Shown one piece after another: positions 37,913 through 46,384 of a stretch of 64,000 nt of DNA. This stretch comes from Parabacteroides merdae ATCC 43184 (GTDB taxonomy: Bacteria > Bacteroidota > Bacteroidia > Bacteroidales > Tannerellaceae): assembly GCF_025151215.1 (NCBI RefSeq), contig NZ_CP102286.1:3534001-3598000 (forward strand), in the 5' to 3' direction. The notes under the pieces were generated by a model. That model made no database searches and was not told the DNA's origin. It worked only from the letters and a program-made list of their open reading frames with translations. Every line of letters starts with the position of its first letter. Position 1 is the stretch's first letter. Position numbers and translations under genes: made by a program.

Positions 37913-39217
37913 CTATTCTGCCAGCCATTTGTTAATCTGTGTCAGTATCTTTTCCTTCATGTCTTCGGGCATGTTGCCGATACGGGCGCGGTGGCTGCCT
38001 CCGGGTTGGATGTAGACTTGTTCGTTTACCTTGCCTTTGAAGATCGGGACGCGGGTGGCGCTCCACGGGTCTACTTCGCCATAGATAAAGATCATCTTCG
38101 GATCGTTGTCACGGAGGAAATCATAGACTTTGTGGTAAAGTTCGGGGCGGTATTCAACTTTGTCGACCAGCTCTTTCGGCAGCATGATGCGGTTCAGGTA
38201 TCCCCGGCTGCTGTCGATTGTCAGGTATTTCCTGAACGGTTTCGTGTCATAGCCGTAATAACCCAATTCGCGGGCAGCTTGTACGAAGAAGGAGATATTC
38301 GGCTGGTTTTCGGCAAAATAGTCGGGCCCGCTGATGTCAACCAAATGATAAAACAGTGTCTTTGCATCGGATGTGAGCGGCGGGATCACGCTGGTCGGCG
38401 TACCCCATTGCCAGAGGGCGAACGGGTATTCCAGGACGCAATAATCCAATACTTCGGCTATCGGAATGCGGAATTCCAGCTTCTTGTCCTTGCAGAACTT
38501 TTCCAGCATCGGGACGATTTCGTCCTTGTGTTTCAATATTTCAATCTGGAAAGCTTCGATCTTCTGACGGTCTTTCTTCGTGCCTACTTTGCGGAGGAAC
38601 GGTTCGTGGCGCCCGTCTTCCACACCGCGGTTCAAGGGGGCTACGTAGGGAACGGAGAAGTCTACGTCGTCCGGAAACCAGGCACGGTACAGGCAAGTGG
38701 TTTGTCCGCCTTTGCTGATGCCGGTGCTGACCCATTTACCGGTGTACAGCTCTCGGAATGTTTGGTTGACGTTATGCAGGTCGTAGGCCGAGTTCTCTGC
38801 CGTCAGGTATTCCCAATTACAGGGGGTCGGGGTGGATTCGAGGAAATAACGGTATTCCACGAATACCATATTGGCATCGAGCAGCTTCGACAGCTCTTCC
38901 TGATAACGAGGGTTCAAGGCATACGCCGCACCATATCCTTCCGTGACCAATATGGTCGGGCGGTCGAAACCGACGTGGGCGACGATCACGCGTTGCGTGA
39001 ATGTTCCGGCTGCCGGGTTCTTATGGTCGACAGGCTGTGTGATGCGTACGAGATATTTCTCGGCATAATGGTCCGATTCCAGCTTCTCGATGCCGCTGAT
39101 TCCTTTCAGCCCTTCCAATTTCTTTTGTAATTCCTGTGCGTTACCTGCAAATGCGACTGTCAGCATCAACAGGAATGCGACGAGGCATGGCGATAAGGTT
39201 TTCAATGTCCTTCTCAT
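37913..39217 (-). CDS. Secreted serine peptidase of S28/S37 type
   Basis: A 434-residue exported peptidase with a signal peptide (cut near residue 27, AFAGNAQ). The pattern TILVTEGYGAAYALNPRYQEELSKLL near residue 90 and the nucleophile elbow GISKGGQTTCLY near residue 168 are typical of prolyl-tripeptidyl/S28-S37 peptidases. A likely Asp/His pair lies in FIYGEVDPWSAT near residue 380 and GGSHRARIG near residue 410. It would cut N-terminal peptides in the periplasm. It starts 4 bases after queG and is probably the last gene of the DUF2723 operon. Its 3' end runs into the 42-bp repeat array. Confidence 0.85.
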   Translation of the reverse strand: MRRTLKTLSPCLVAFLLMLTVAFAGNAQELQKKLEGLKGISGIEKLESDHYAEKYLVRITQPVDHKNPAAGTFTQRVIVAHVGFDRPTILVTEGYGAAYALNPRYQEELSKLLDANMVFVEYRYFLESTPTPCNWEYLTAENSAYDLHNVNQTFRELYTGKWVSTGISKGGQTTCLYRAWFPDDVDFSVPYVAPLNRGVEDGRHEPFLRKVGTKKDRQKIEAFQIEILKHKDEIVPMLEKFCKDKKLEFRIPIAEVLDYCVLEYPFALWQWGTPTSVIPPLTSDAKTLFYHLVDISGPDYFAENQPNISFFVQAARELGYYGYDTKPFRKYLTIDSSRGYLNRIMLPKELVDKVEYRPELYHKVYDFLRDNDPKMIFIYGEVDPWSATRVPIFKGKVNEQVYIQPGGSHRARIGNMPEDMKEKILTQINKWLAE

Positions 39218-39221
39218 GGTA

Positions 39222-40229
39222 TTAATCTTTTAAGTTATGTATATTTCGTATCAATCCTTCGTATTTGGCTCTTTTGACCGCCGATTTGGCAAATATACGA
39301 TTATAATCCTCACGGGAAAAGACCTTTAGATCCTCTTTTCGAAGAGAAAGCAAAGTCGGTTTCGGACGGAATGCCTCTATTTGGGTCGGGCGGGCGAAAC
39401 GGTTCCAGGGGCAGACCTCCTGGCAGGTGTCGCAACCGTAGAGGCGGTTACCGAGTCGGGAAGCCTGTTCGGTGGGGATTTCTCCGCGGTTCTCGATGGT
39501 GAGATAGGAGAGGCATTTGCGGGCATTCAGGTGGCGGGGGCCTTCCAGTGCTCCTGTCGGGCAGGCATCCAGGCAACGGCTACAACTGCCGCAACGGTTC
39601 TTCTGCGGTGTGTCGTACTGGTCCGCTTCGAGGGTGGTGACGATTTCTCCCAAGAAGAAGAAAGAGCCTTTTCCGGGAATAATCAGGTTTGTGTTCTTCC
39701 CGATCCATCCCAGTCCGGCTTTCCAGGCCCAATAGCGTTCGAGGATGGGAGCTGAGTCGGTGAAAAAGCGGGCGGCTGTTACGTCTGCCTGTTCCGTTCC
39801 CGCGCTTGACGCGGGATCGCAAAAGAACTGCCCGTTGCGATCCATTCCTTTCCCGTCCGTCTCTATGCGATCCCGCGCGGGGCGCGGGAACAGGGCGGTC
39901 CATAGCTCGCTCAACATCTCTTTGACGACGAGATGGTAATCCTTCCCGTAGGCGTAGTAGGCGATATGGGGCGCTTCGGGTGGAAGTTTCTGCTCCGGAT
40001 AATAGTTCAACGCCACGGATATGACTGTCTTGGCTCCTTCCACCAATCCGGCGGGATTCAACCGGATCTCGCGGTGGTTCTCCATATAGGCCATCCCTGC
40101 ATGGTTGCCCTCCTTTAGCCATCTGTCAAAAAATAAGGCCTCGCTGTCTGCGGCCGCTACTTGTGCGATCCCGCAGGCATCGAAGCCGATCTCTTTTGCT
40201 TTCTCTTTTATTTCGATAGCTGGAAGCAT
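39222..40229 (-). CDS. queG: Epoxyqueuosine reductase, with an in-frame repeat insertion
   Basis: A 335-residue cobalamin/iron-sulfur enzyme that reduces epoxyqueuosine to queuosine in tRNA. The start at 40229 gives MLPAIEIKEKAKEIGFDACG, the usual N-terminus; an ATG at 40250 is also possible but overlaps the previous gene. The catalytic region RFFTDSAPILERYWA is intact near residue 154. Two 4Fe-4S clusters are indicated by CGSCSRCLDACPTGAL and CDTCQEVCPWN. Residues about 114-145 are not typical of QueG and are encoded by the palindromic 96-bp element at 39796-39891. Whether the protein still folds is unknown. Confidence 0.93.
   Translation of the reverse strand: MLPAIEIKEKAKEIGFDACGIAQVAAADSEALFFDRWLKEGNHAGMAYMENHREIRLNPAGLVEGAKTVISVALNYYPEQKLPPEAPHIAYYAYGKDYHLVVKEMLSELWTALFPRPARDRIETDGKGMDRNGQFFCDPASSAGTEQADVTAARFFTDSAPILERYWAWKAGLGWIGKNTNLIIPGKGSFFFLGEIVTTLEADQYDTPQKNRCGSCSRCLDACPTGALEGPRHLNARKCLSYLTIENRGEIPTEQASRLGNRLYGCDTCQEVCPWNRFARPTQIEAFRPKPTLLSLRKEDLKVFSREDYNRIFAKSAVKRAKYEGLIRNIHNLKD
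39796..39891. repeat. 96-bp REP/MITE-like palindromic element inside queG
   Basis: The left end, 39796-39821, is a hairpin with stem CCCGCG/CGCGGG and loop CTTGA. The right end, 39866-39891, is its near-exact inverted copy (only the loop differs: CCCCG for CTTGA when read on the complement). Both ends are 26 bp, with 44 bp between them. The total of 96 bp is 32 codons, and the queG frame is kept. The core CTTGACGCGGG recurs in the hairpin at 58243-58285. Confidence 0.85.
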
Positions 40230-40230
40230 A

Positions 40231-40839
40231 TTAAAACACTTTGAACTCATACCCTTGTTCCTGTAGCCATTCGATGGCCCTGGGCATCGCTTCGCGCATG
40301 TTGCGTTCGGCTTTCAGCGAGTCGTGAAAGACGATTACGGAACCGTTGCGGGTATAGTTCTTCACCACGTTGAAGACACCGTTCGGTGTCATGTGCGGAC
40401 TGTAATCGCGCGTCACCACGTCCCACATGATGATCCGGTAATGCCTCCTGAGTCCTACCACCTGTGGGAAACGCATGTGTCCGTGGGGCGGACGGAACAG
40501 GTCGCTTTTTATATATTCGGCAGCCTTTTCCACATTCGCCAGATAGTTCTTGGTCCAGAAGCGGATACCTTGAATATGGTTGAAAGTGTGGTTGCCTACA
40601 CGATGCCCCCTGTCCAGTACCATCTGGTAGATGTCCGGATGTTTGCGGACGTTGTCCCCGACACAGAAGAAGGTCGCCTTCACGCCATATTTGTCTAATA
40701 TATCCAATACCCAAGGGGTAACCTCGGGGATCGGACCATCGTCGAAGGTGAGATATACACACTTCTTCTTTGCCGGAATCCGCCAGATTACCCCTGGAAA
40801 CAGAGCCCTGTAAAACCAGGGCGGTTGTTCTATAAACAT
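40231..40839 (-). CDS. NodB-type polysaccharide deacetylase family protein
   Basis: A 202-residue carbohydrate-esterase-4-type protein. Motif 1 TFDDGPIPE is near residue 32, the metal-binding HTFNHIQ (H-x3-H) near residue 83, RPPHGHMR near residue 115, and VIVFHDS near residue 170, so the metal site and catalytic Asp are complete. It may deacetylate an N-acetylated envelope sugar. No signal peptide is evident, only a weakly hydrophobic start (FYRALFPGVIW). Downstream it abuts queG; upstream it is 2 bases from the DUF2723 gene, so all are co-transcribed. Confidence 0.9.
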   Translation of the reverse strand: MFIEQPPWFYRALFPGVIWRIPAKKKCVYLTFDDGPIPEVTPWVLDILDKYGVKATFFCVGDNVRKHPDIYQMVLDRGHRVGNHTFNHIQGIRFWTKNYLANVEKAAEYIKSDLFRPPHGHMRFPQVVGLRRHYRIIMWDVVTRDYSPHMTPNGVFNVVKNYTRNGSVIVFHDSLKAERNMREAMPRAIEWLQEQGYEFKVF

Positions 40840-40841
40840 AT

Positions 40842-43800
40842 CTATTCTCTGCGCACCGATTCGTAAGCCATACGGTAGTTGTCAAACTCTTCCTGGTATT
40901 TCTTGTTGAATTCGGGGTTGTAATGTTTGTTGATTAACAATACTTGATTCAAAACCTGCATGTCCTGTAACAGTTCTGTTTCTACGGACGCCAACTGCAC
41001 CGGGTTCAAGCGGAAGTACCAGTTTATGTTACGCATCATGTTATCGGCGATGCCTGTAAATATTTCTGCCGCTTTTTCTTTCTGGCCCAGCACATAATAG
41101 AGTTCACCGGTTGAAAGAGCCGTGTAGTCGAGCGGGACATTTTCCGGCGGCAACACCTGCATACATTTGTCCAATACTTCCAAAGCCTTGTCGTTCTTGC
41201 CTTCTTTCACCAATGCTTCTGCCAACTTGTTGAACAGCATCATGCGGTAGCTCTTGCACATGCGCATTACATTTTCGTCGATGTAAACGCCTGGCTTGTC
41301 TACGCCGCCCCATTTGAATTTGTTCATCACGTTGTCGTACATTTTGTCGGTGTTGACTGCTTTGTTGGCATTTTTCGGAACGACCTGGTAAGCGAGACCG
41401 GTCTGTTCGAAGTAGCCGTCCAGGTTGACGAACTGATCCGGGCTGACCGTGATCGCGTAGTACATAGGACGTTCGAAATTGTTGGTCTGCAACATGTCGA
41501 GGATCGTCAGTTCCTGTTTACCCAGCGCATTCTTTCCGGCGAGGTTGATCATCATCTGGTCTACCATGCCGTCTGTCTTACCGCCTAAGATCTTGGCGCC
41601 GGCGACCGAGTCGACTTTGTAGTACAGTTTGTCGGCCGGGATATAATCGAGTTCCTGGTTGATACCCGGAATCTTCTTGAACTTCGGATCATCGCTACGG
41701 ACAAAGTTCAAGGCCGTGTTCAGGTCGATCGAATCTTTTGTCAACGGGAATACATAAGCTGCATCGCGGGTCCCTTGTATATACTGGTCGCGTGTCCAGG
41801 TGATCGGCAGCGGAGCGGACTCGTAAGCCTGTTTCTTCATCTGGTCGATATACCAGTCTGTTTGCAGGTAGCTGGTGTTACATACGCGGACATCGGTACG
41901 GACGCCTTCTACCTCCTGGGCATACCACAAGGGGAATGTGTCGTTGTCACCATTGGTGAAGATGATGGCATTCGGCTCGCAGGATTCCAGATAGTTAGAA
42001 CCGAAATCACGGCAGACATAGCGGCCTGAACGGTCGTGGTCGTCCCAGTTTTGTCCGGCCATCTGGATAGGTATGAACAAGCAAAGCACGGTTGCCACCG
42101 ATCCGGCGATGACCGGATTCAGTTTGCCGTATCGCTCCAGTCCCTTTGCCAGTGCCGCGACACCGAACCCGATCCAGATACAGAACGCATAGAACGATCC
42201 GGCATACGCATAGTCTCGTTCACGCGGCTGATATGGCGTCTGATTCAGATACAGAACGATAGCCAGACCAGTCATGAAAAACAGGAAGAAAGTCACCCAG
42301 AAACTCTGGATTCCTTTTTCGCCCGAATAAGCCTGGAACAGCAAACCTAAAATACCTAACAGCAACGGCAGCATATAATAGACATTGTGCCCTTTATTAT
42401 TGATAATATCGAACGGCATATCTTTCTGCGGGCCCACCAGAACTTCGTCGATAAACGGAATGCCGGTAATCCAGTTGCCGTTCAGCACCTCTCCATTTCC
42501 CTGGATGTCGTTCTGACGGCCGGAGAAGTTCCACATGAAGTAGCGCCAGTACATAAAGTTCAGCTGGTAGGAGAAGAAGAACTTCAGGTTTTCCGCGAAT
42601 GTCGGTTTCATTACGCTCTTCATCTCTCCGCAATAGTTATATTTCACCGGTTGGCCTTTTACCTGCGCCCATTCCTTATAGGCCTGTACATGGCGCGGAT
42701 CGGAGCTGTACATACGCGGGAACAGCATGTTCAGTTCGTCGACATATTTGTATTCCTGATCGGTGCGGGACACGAAATAACGGTCTTTCTCGTTTTTGTC
42801 CTTCTTGATCACACGGCTCCAGGTCGGTTCGCCTTCTGTCGTGACAGGTACGCAGCTTCCTCCCTGGTTTTCGCGCTGTACTTCCGAAACGTAGGTCTGC
42901 CCATAAAGAAGCGGGGTTTTACCGTACTGTTCACGTGCCAGATAGGTACGCAACGTAAAGATATCGCTCGGCGCGTTCTGGTTCATCGGCGTATCGGCCG
43001 TTGCACGGATCAGTGTCAGTGCATACGAAGAATAGCCTACAACGACTACCATCAGGCAGACCAGGATCGTATTCAGCGTCTTGATATCCACCTTCTTGCT
43101 CTTGAACAGGTACAGGCTTAATGCAGCAGTCAGAATGACCGCCAAAACATAACCGCTACCGATAAACGGAATACCGATCAATACGACCGACAGGATGAAA
43201 GCGATCTTCATGCGTGTCGGATGGATCTCGTCGCGCATGGTTTCCCAGATAGACCAGATCAACACGCCTGCCACAATGATCACATAAGCGAATACCCCGG
43301 AATTGTAAGGCATGCCTAAGACATTGACAAACAACAGTTCGAAATAGCCGCAAACCTCGACCAGCCCCTGTACGACACCATACATCATCAGCGCAACGAT
43401 GGCGAAGGAAGCGAGCAAAGCAACCAATGTACCCTTCATCGTCGGGTTCGGGAATTTCTTATAGTAATATACCAGCACGATAGCCGGGATACACAGCAAG
43501 TTCAGCAAGTGGACACCGATACTCAACCCCATCAGGTAAGCGATCAGTACGATCCAACGGTCTGCATGTGGTTTGTCGGCAACAGCTTCCCACTTCAGGA
43601 TTAGCCAGAAAACAACGGCTGTAAAGAGTGATGAATAGGCATACACTTCTCCTTCCACGGCACTGAACCAGAACGTATCACTGAATGTATAAGCCAGTGC
43701 TCCGACCAGACCGCTACCCATAACGGTAATCATCTGGCCTAAAGACGCTTCTTCTCCGTCTTTCACCATGATCTTGCGGGCAAGGTGAGTGATACTCCAG

Positions 43801-44081
43801 AAAAGGAACAAGATCGTCAGTCCGCTAAACAAGGCGGACATCGTATTTACCATCTTCGCCACTGTGGACGGATCGGATGCAAGTTGTGTGAACAGGTTGG
43901 CCGTCAACATAAAGAACGGTGCTCCGGGCGGATGCCCTACTTCCAGCTTGTAAGCTGAAGAAATGAACTCACCGCAATCCCAGAAGCTGGCAGTGGGTTC
44001 CATAGTCATCAAATAGACGGTTGAAGCGATCGCAAAAACGATCCAGCCCAACACGTTGTTGATCAATTTATACTTTCCCAT
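40842..44081 (-). CDS. DUF2723 membrane protein, protein O-mannosyltransferase-like
   Basis: A 1079-residue membrane protein. The N-terminal half carries about a dozen transmembrane helices with the DUF2723 signature ASFWDCGEFISSAYKLEVGHPPGAP near residue 31, whose Asp/Glu are the presumed glycosyltransferase catalytic acids (GT-C fold). A large periplasmic part follows, with TFPLWYAQEVEGVRTDVRVC near residue 715, and the last ~150 residues contain TPR-like helices. DUF2723 proteins of Bacteroidota are linked to O-glycosylation of secreted proteins; the substrate is inferred. It leads a minus-strand operon with the deacetylase, queG and peptidase genes, from the promoter at 44145-44152. Confidence 0.9.
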   Translation of the reverse strand: MGKYKLINNVLGWIVFAIASTVYLMTMEPTASFWDCGEFISSAYKLEVGHPPGAPFFMLTANLFTQLASDPSTVAKMVNTMSALFSGLTILFLFWSITHLARKIMVKDGEEASLGQMITVMGSGLVGALAYTFSDTFWFSAVEGEVYAYSSLFTAVVFWLILKWEAVADKPHADRWIVLIAYLMGLSIGVHLLNLLCIPAIVLVYYYKKFPNPTMKGTLVALLASFAIVALMMYGVVQGLVEVCGYFELLFVNVLGMPYNSGVFAYVIIVAGVLIWSIWETMRDEIHPTRMKIAFILSVVLIGIPFIGSGYVLAVILTAALSLYLFKSKKVDIKTLNTILVCLMVVVVGYSSYALTLIRATADTPMNQNAPSDIFTLRTYLAREQYGKTPLLYGQTYVSEVQRENQGGSCVPVTTEGEPTWSRVIKKDKNEKDRYFVSRTDQEYKYVDELNMLFPRMYSSDPRHVQAYKEWAQVKGQPVKYNYCGEMKSVMKPTFAENLKFFFSYQLNFMYWRYFMWNFSGRQNDIQGNGEVLNGNWITGIPFIDEVLVGPQKDMPFDIINNKGHNVYYMLPLLLGILGLLFQAYSGEKGIQSFWVTFFLFFMTGLAIVLYLNQTPYQPRERDYAYAGSFYAFCIWIGFGVAALAKGLERYGKLNPVIAGSVATVLCLFIPIQMAGQNWDDHDRSGRYVCRDFGSNYLESCEPNAIIFTNGDNDTFPLWYAQEVEGVRTDVRVCNTSYLQTDWYIDQMKKQAYESAPLPITWTRDQYIQGTRDAAYVFPLTKDSIDLNTALNFVRSDDPKFKKIPGINQELDYIPADKLYYKVDSVAGAKILGGKTDGMVDQMMINLAGKNALGKQELTILDMLQTNNFERPMYYAITVSPDQFVNLDGYFEQTGLAYQVVPKNANKAVNTDKMYDNVMNKFKWGGVDKPGVYIDENVMRMCKSYRMMLFNKLAEALVKEGKNDKALEVLDKCMQVLPPENVPLDYTALSTGELYYVLGQKEKAAEIFTGIADNMMRNINWYFRLNPVQLASVETELLQDMQVLNQVLLINKHYNPEFNKKYQEEFDNYRMAYESVRRE

Positions 44082-44144
44082 ACTTTGTATAAAGTGTAAT
44101 AATTAATTGTCTTAATTCTGTATCCTCACACGGATAGTCGGCCG

Positions 44145-44152
44145 CAAAGGTA
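44145..44152 (-). promoter_or_regulatory. Promoter -7 box of the DUF2723 operon
   Basis: The minus strand reads TACCTTTG, an exact TAnnTTTG match, giving a leader of about 57 bases before the DUF2723 ATG. Confidence 0.6.
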
Positions 44153-44223
44153 AGCATTTACGTTTAATACCAACGTCCTGATACGCTATAAATTGTGTGG
44201 AAGAGATTAGAAATATATTAAAA

Positions 44224-44304
44224 GAATCCGTTGAATGACAGTCTGAAATCTGTCAGTTTGCCGACATTCGGATGGTGGCAAACTGACATTTGCGGACAGG
44301 ATTC
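44224..44304. repeat. Long inverted repeat, MITE-like hairpin
   Basis: A perfect 11-bp inner stem GTCAGTTTGCC (44252-44262)/GGCAAACTGAC (44277-44287) has a 14-base loop, with outer arms GAATCC (44224) and GGATTC (44299-44304). No coding function is seen. Confidence 0.7.
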
Positions 44305-44662
44305 CATTTAAACTACTCTGTTTACCGTCCCTTCGAGTAAGGCGTTATTATAGTTTGTGTCAACAGCCGCCTGTACCGCACCTTGTCGGCTGTAATGTTA
44401 TATGCGAATCCGACCAGACTGTTGCTTGCGGATTTTTCAGCCTCTCGTTTTGACGAAAATGAACCTTGAGCCATTTACTTATTCCAAGAAATGGATCGGT
44501 ATTACATTTTTTAGGCTACCTTTGACCGTTGCAGATATTTACTTGCATTATAGCATCTTTTACCACTATCATTCTACCATCATACTAAATTGGCAAAATA
44601 CGGTTCTTCATTCTACAAAAGCCCTCTCTTCTTTTAGCGAAAACAAGCAGATAATTCCGTAA

Positions 44663-44743
44663 ACATCCCCATGTTGCCATCCTTTACATCCGGGTGTAGG
44701 GAGCTGGTACATCCGGGTGTAAAAGGGGGTAACATGGGGGTGT
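44663..44743. repeat. Second period-23 array of the 12-bp near-palindrome
   Basis: Four copies start exactly 23 bp apart: ACATCCCCATGT (44663), ACATCCGGGTGT (44686), ACATCCGGGTGT (44709) and ACATGGGGGTGT (44732). The 11-base spacers are unrelated to each other and to those at 16042-16145, whose two outer clear copies are the same 12-mer. Confidence 0.88.
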
Positions 44744-44932
44744 CCGGCAACTAAAGTACCGTGCCGGAGAATGAAAACCACCCGGTTTTACCTATTTTAT
44801 AGCCGTTTTTACATAAAATAATCGAGTGATTTGCAGAGATGGGGATCTGGTGTTTATTGTTTGTTTTTATTTGTAATATGTCGATATACAGATATGTATA
44901 AGCGGAATGCCTGTTCTCCATCCAAGTTGCCA

Positions 44933-45040
44933 GTGATAGGGTTGTGATACTGTAGTGATAGAGAAAACGGGCATATATCACAAATAAAACAAGTTGAATA
45001 TCAATTGGTAAAAAGGAATCAGTGATACAGTGACAGAGGA
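44933..45040. repeat. GTGATA motif cluster, related to the 15.87-15.98 kb region
   Basis: GTGATA occurs at 44933, 44944 and 44955 (period 11) and again at 45022, with an inverted ATATCAC near 44975. The right end AGTGATACAGTGACAGAGGA (45021-45040) matches the complement of 15873-15892 at 19 of 20 bases. Both loci also have a period-23 array nearby, in inverted order. Confidence 0.7.
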
Positions 45041-45331
45041 AATGGGAAAAACTTTGGTTCTTCGTCACTTCTGCAAGGGCTTGAAATAGCGGGTCATCCG
45101 CTTACGCTCATGGTCAATGTGAGTAAGTTCCGCTGCAGAAATACCGCGTGTCAAAGAAAAGTCTTCAGCGCCCCCCTCTCTCCGCTGGCTTCTTCGCACG
45201 CGCGAAATACCCGGAAAGTGGAGGAACGCATCCGGAGCATATCCTTGAAGACCACTTCCCGTATCGCCAGTAATCTGCTGCATGAACAAAACATCGTCTG
45301 CAGCCAATCTTCTTGCCTGAGACGTGCCAAT

Positions 45332-45622
45332 GTCCGTATACTGGTTGCGGACAGCATAGGGTTACAGAGCCCATCTCAGTCGGTGCAATGGTCCGTAATA
45401 ACTTCGGCAAACGTCGAATGCAAAGGAAATACTGCCGTTCTCAGGAAAGACGGTAAATCTTTTTCCTTGAAGATTGTTTCGCCTGTCTATGCTTCTTTTA
45501 CGACAAGGGCGGCAAAAAGAGGAACGGAAGCAGAGAAACCGATAGAGGGATATACGATCCTATCTGCATCGGTATCAGGTGACCCTGTACAGGTGATTAA
45601 AGTTCTCCTGTCGGGAGAATAG
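45332..45622 (+). pseudogene. Remnant of a heparinase II/III-like lyase, C-terminal end
   Basis: Only the last ~95 residues are readable. The text SVQWSVITSANVECKGNTAV followed by LRKDGKSFSLKIVSP, and the ending QVIKVLLSGE, fit the C-terminal beta-domain of heparinase II/III-type polysaccharide lyases. Upstream DNA in the same frame has no family pattern and no start, so the catalytic part is gone. It lies 26 bases before a decayed GH88 gene, the usual partner of such lyases. Confidence 0.6.
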
Positions 45623-45648
45623 AAGAGTAGTTACATTAAAAATAAATC

Positions 45649-46384
45649 ATGGTAAAAGTGAAGTATTTAATGGGCATGGTACTCAGTGTTGCGTTGATTT
45701 CCTGCGGGGGGGGACAGGAGACGGGTTTGTTGAAGAGAACGTAGAATTTGCCCGTAAACAGATCAAAAACATCAAGTGGAACCATGATGTCGGTTTTATG
45801 ATCTATTGCAGTTTTGGGAACGGTTTGCGTCTGACGGGCGATCCAGAATATAAGGAGGTGATTGTTGAGGCTGCCCGTTCCTTGTCCACCCGCTTCCGTC
45901 CGGTGGCAGGGATTATCCAGTCGTGGGATGTGGATAGAGGATGGATTTCGGAAAGGGGTTGGGAGTGCCCGGTGATTATCGATAATATGATGAACCTCGA
46001 GCTGTTGTTTGCCGCTACACGGTTGTCCGGCGACTCAACTTTCTATAAGGTTGCCGTTTCGCACGTCGACCGCACTATGAAAGAACAATATCGTCCGGAT
46101 GGCAGTTGCTATCATGTGGTGGATTACAGTATGAAAGACGGTTCCGTACGCAATCGCCATACGACACAGGGATATGCGCACGAATCGGCGTGGAGCCGTA
46201 GACAAGCTTGGGGTATTTACGGTCTGATGCTGTGTTATCGAGAAACTTCTTGCTGATGCATTGTGTCGGAAGCATTCCGCATAATGGAGAAATAGATGTC
46301 CCGTTGAACTATGCCGACTATTACTTCTTGGAGGCTTTGAAGCGGAAACGGGATATCGAGCAGAAGGGCTCCAAAGGCTGCTAA
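45649..46384 (+). pseudogene. Decayed GH88 unsaturated glucuronyl hydrolase gene
   Basis: The start (ATG 45649) encodes a lipoprotein leader ending ALISC, directly before a poly-G tract (around 45706) where the frame is lost. In the next frame FVEENVEFARKQI is followed at once by KWNHDVGFMIYCSFGNGLRL, so about 80-90 residues, including one of the two catalytic Asp regions, are deleted. The middle is well preserved (IIQSWDVDRGW, CPVIIDNMMNLELLF, HTTQGYAHESAWSRRQAWG). A second deletion and frame change then joins LCYRET to a C-terminal LLMHCVGSIPHNGEIDVPL with YADYYFLEALKRK, ending at 46384. At least three lesions make it non-functional. GH88 enzymes act on lyase products of glycosaminoglycans or pectins. 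Confidence 0.88.

Larger units (their letters stand above)
44082..45331. other. 1.25-kb gene-free region with several repeat structures
   Basis: I see no credible gene. The region holds the DUF2723 promoter (44145), a long inverted repeat (44224-44304), a smaller CAGCCG/CGGCTG hairpin (about 44364-44392), the period-23 12-mer array (44663-44743), GTGATA motifs with an 11-bp start (44933-45040), and GC-richer DNA after about 45070 that leads into the heparinase-like remnant. Short open frames on both strands lack ribosome sites and family patterns. Confidence 0.7.

Noticed and set aside
44402..44662. 86-codon open frame upstream of the second array
   Set aside because: No recognisable protein pattern, no ribosome site, and it lies in AT-rich intergenic DNA.
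45110..45331. N-terminal part of the frame carrying the heparinase-like remnant
   Set aside because: Composition and residues do not fit the lyase family; only the C-terminal ~95 residues are supported.
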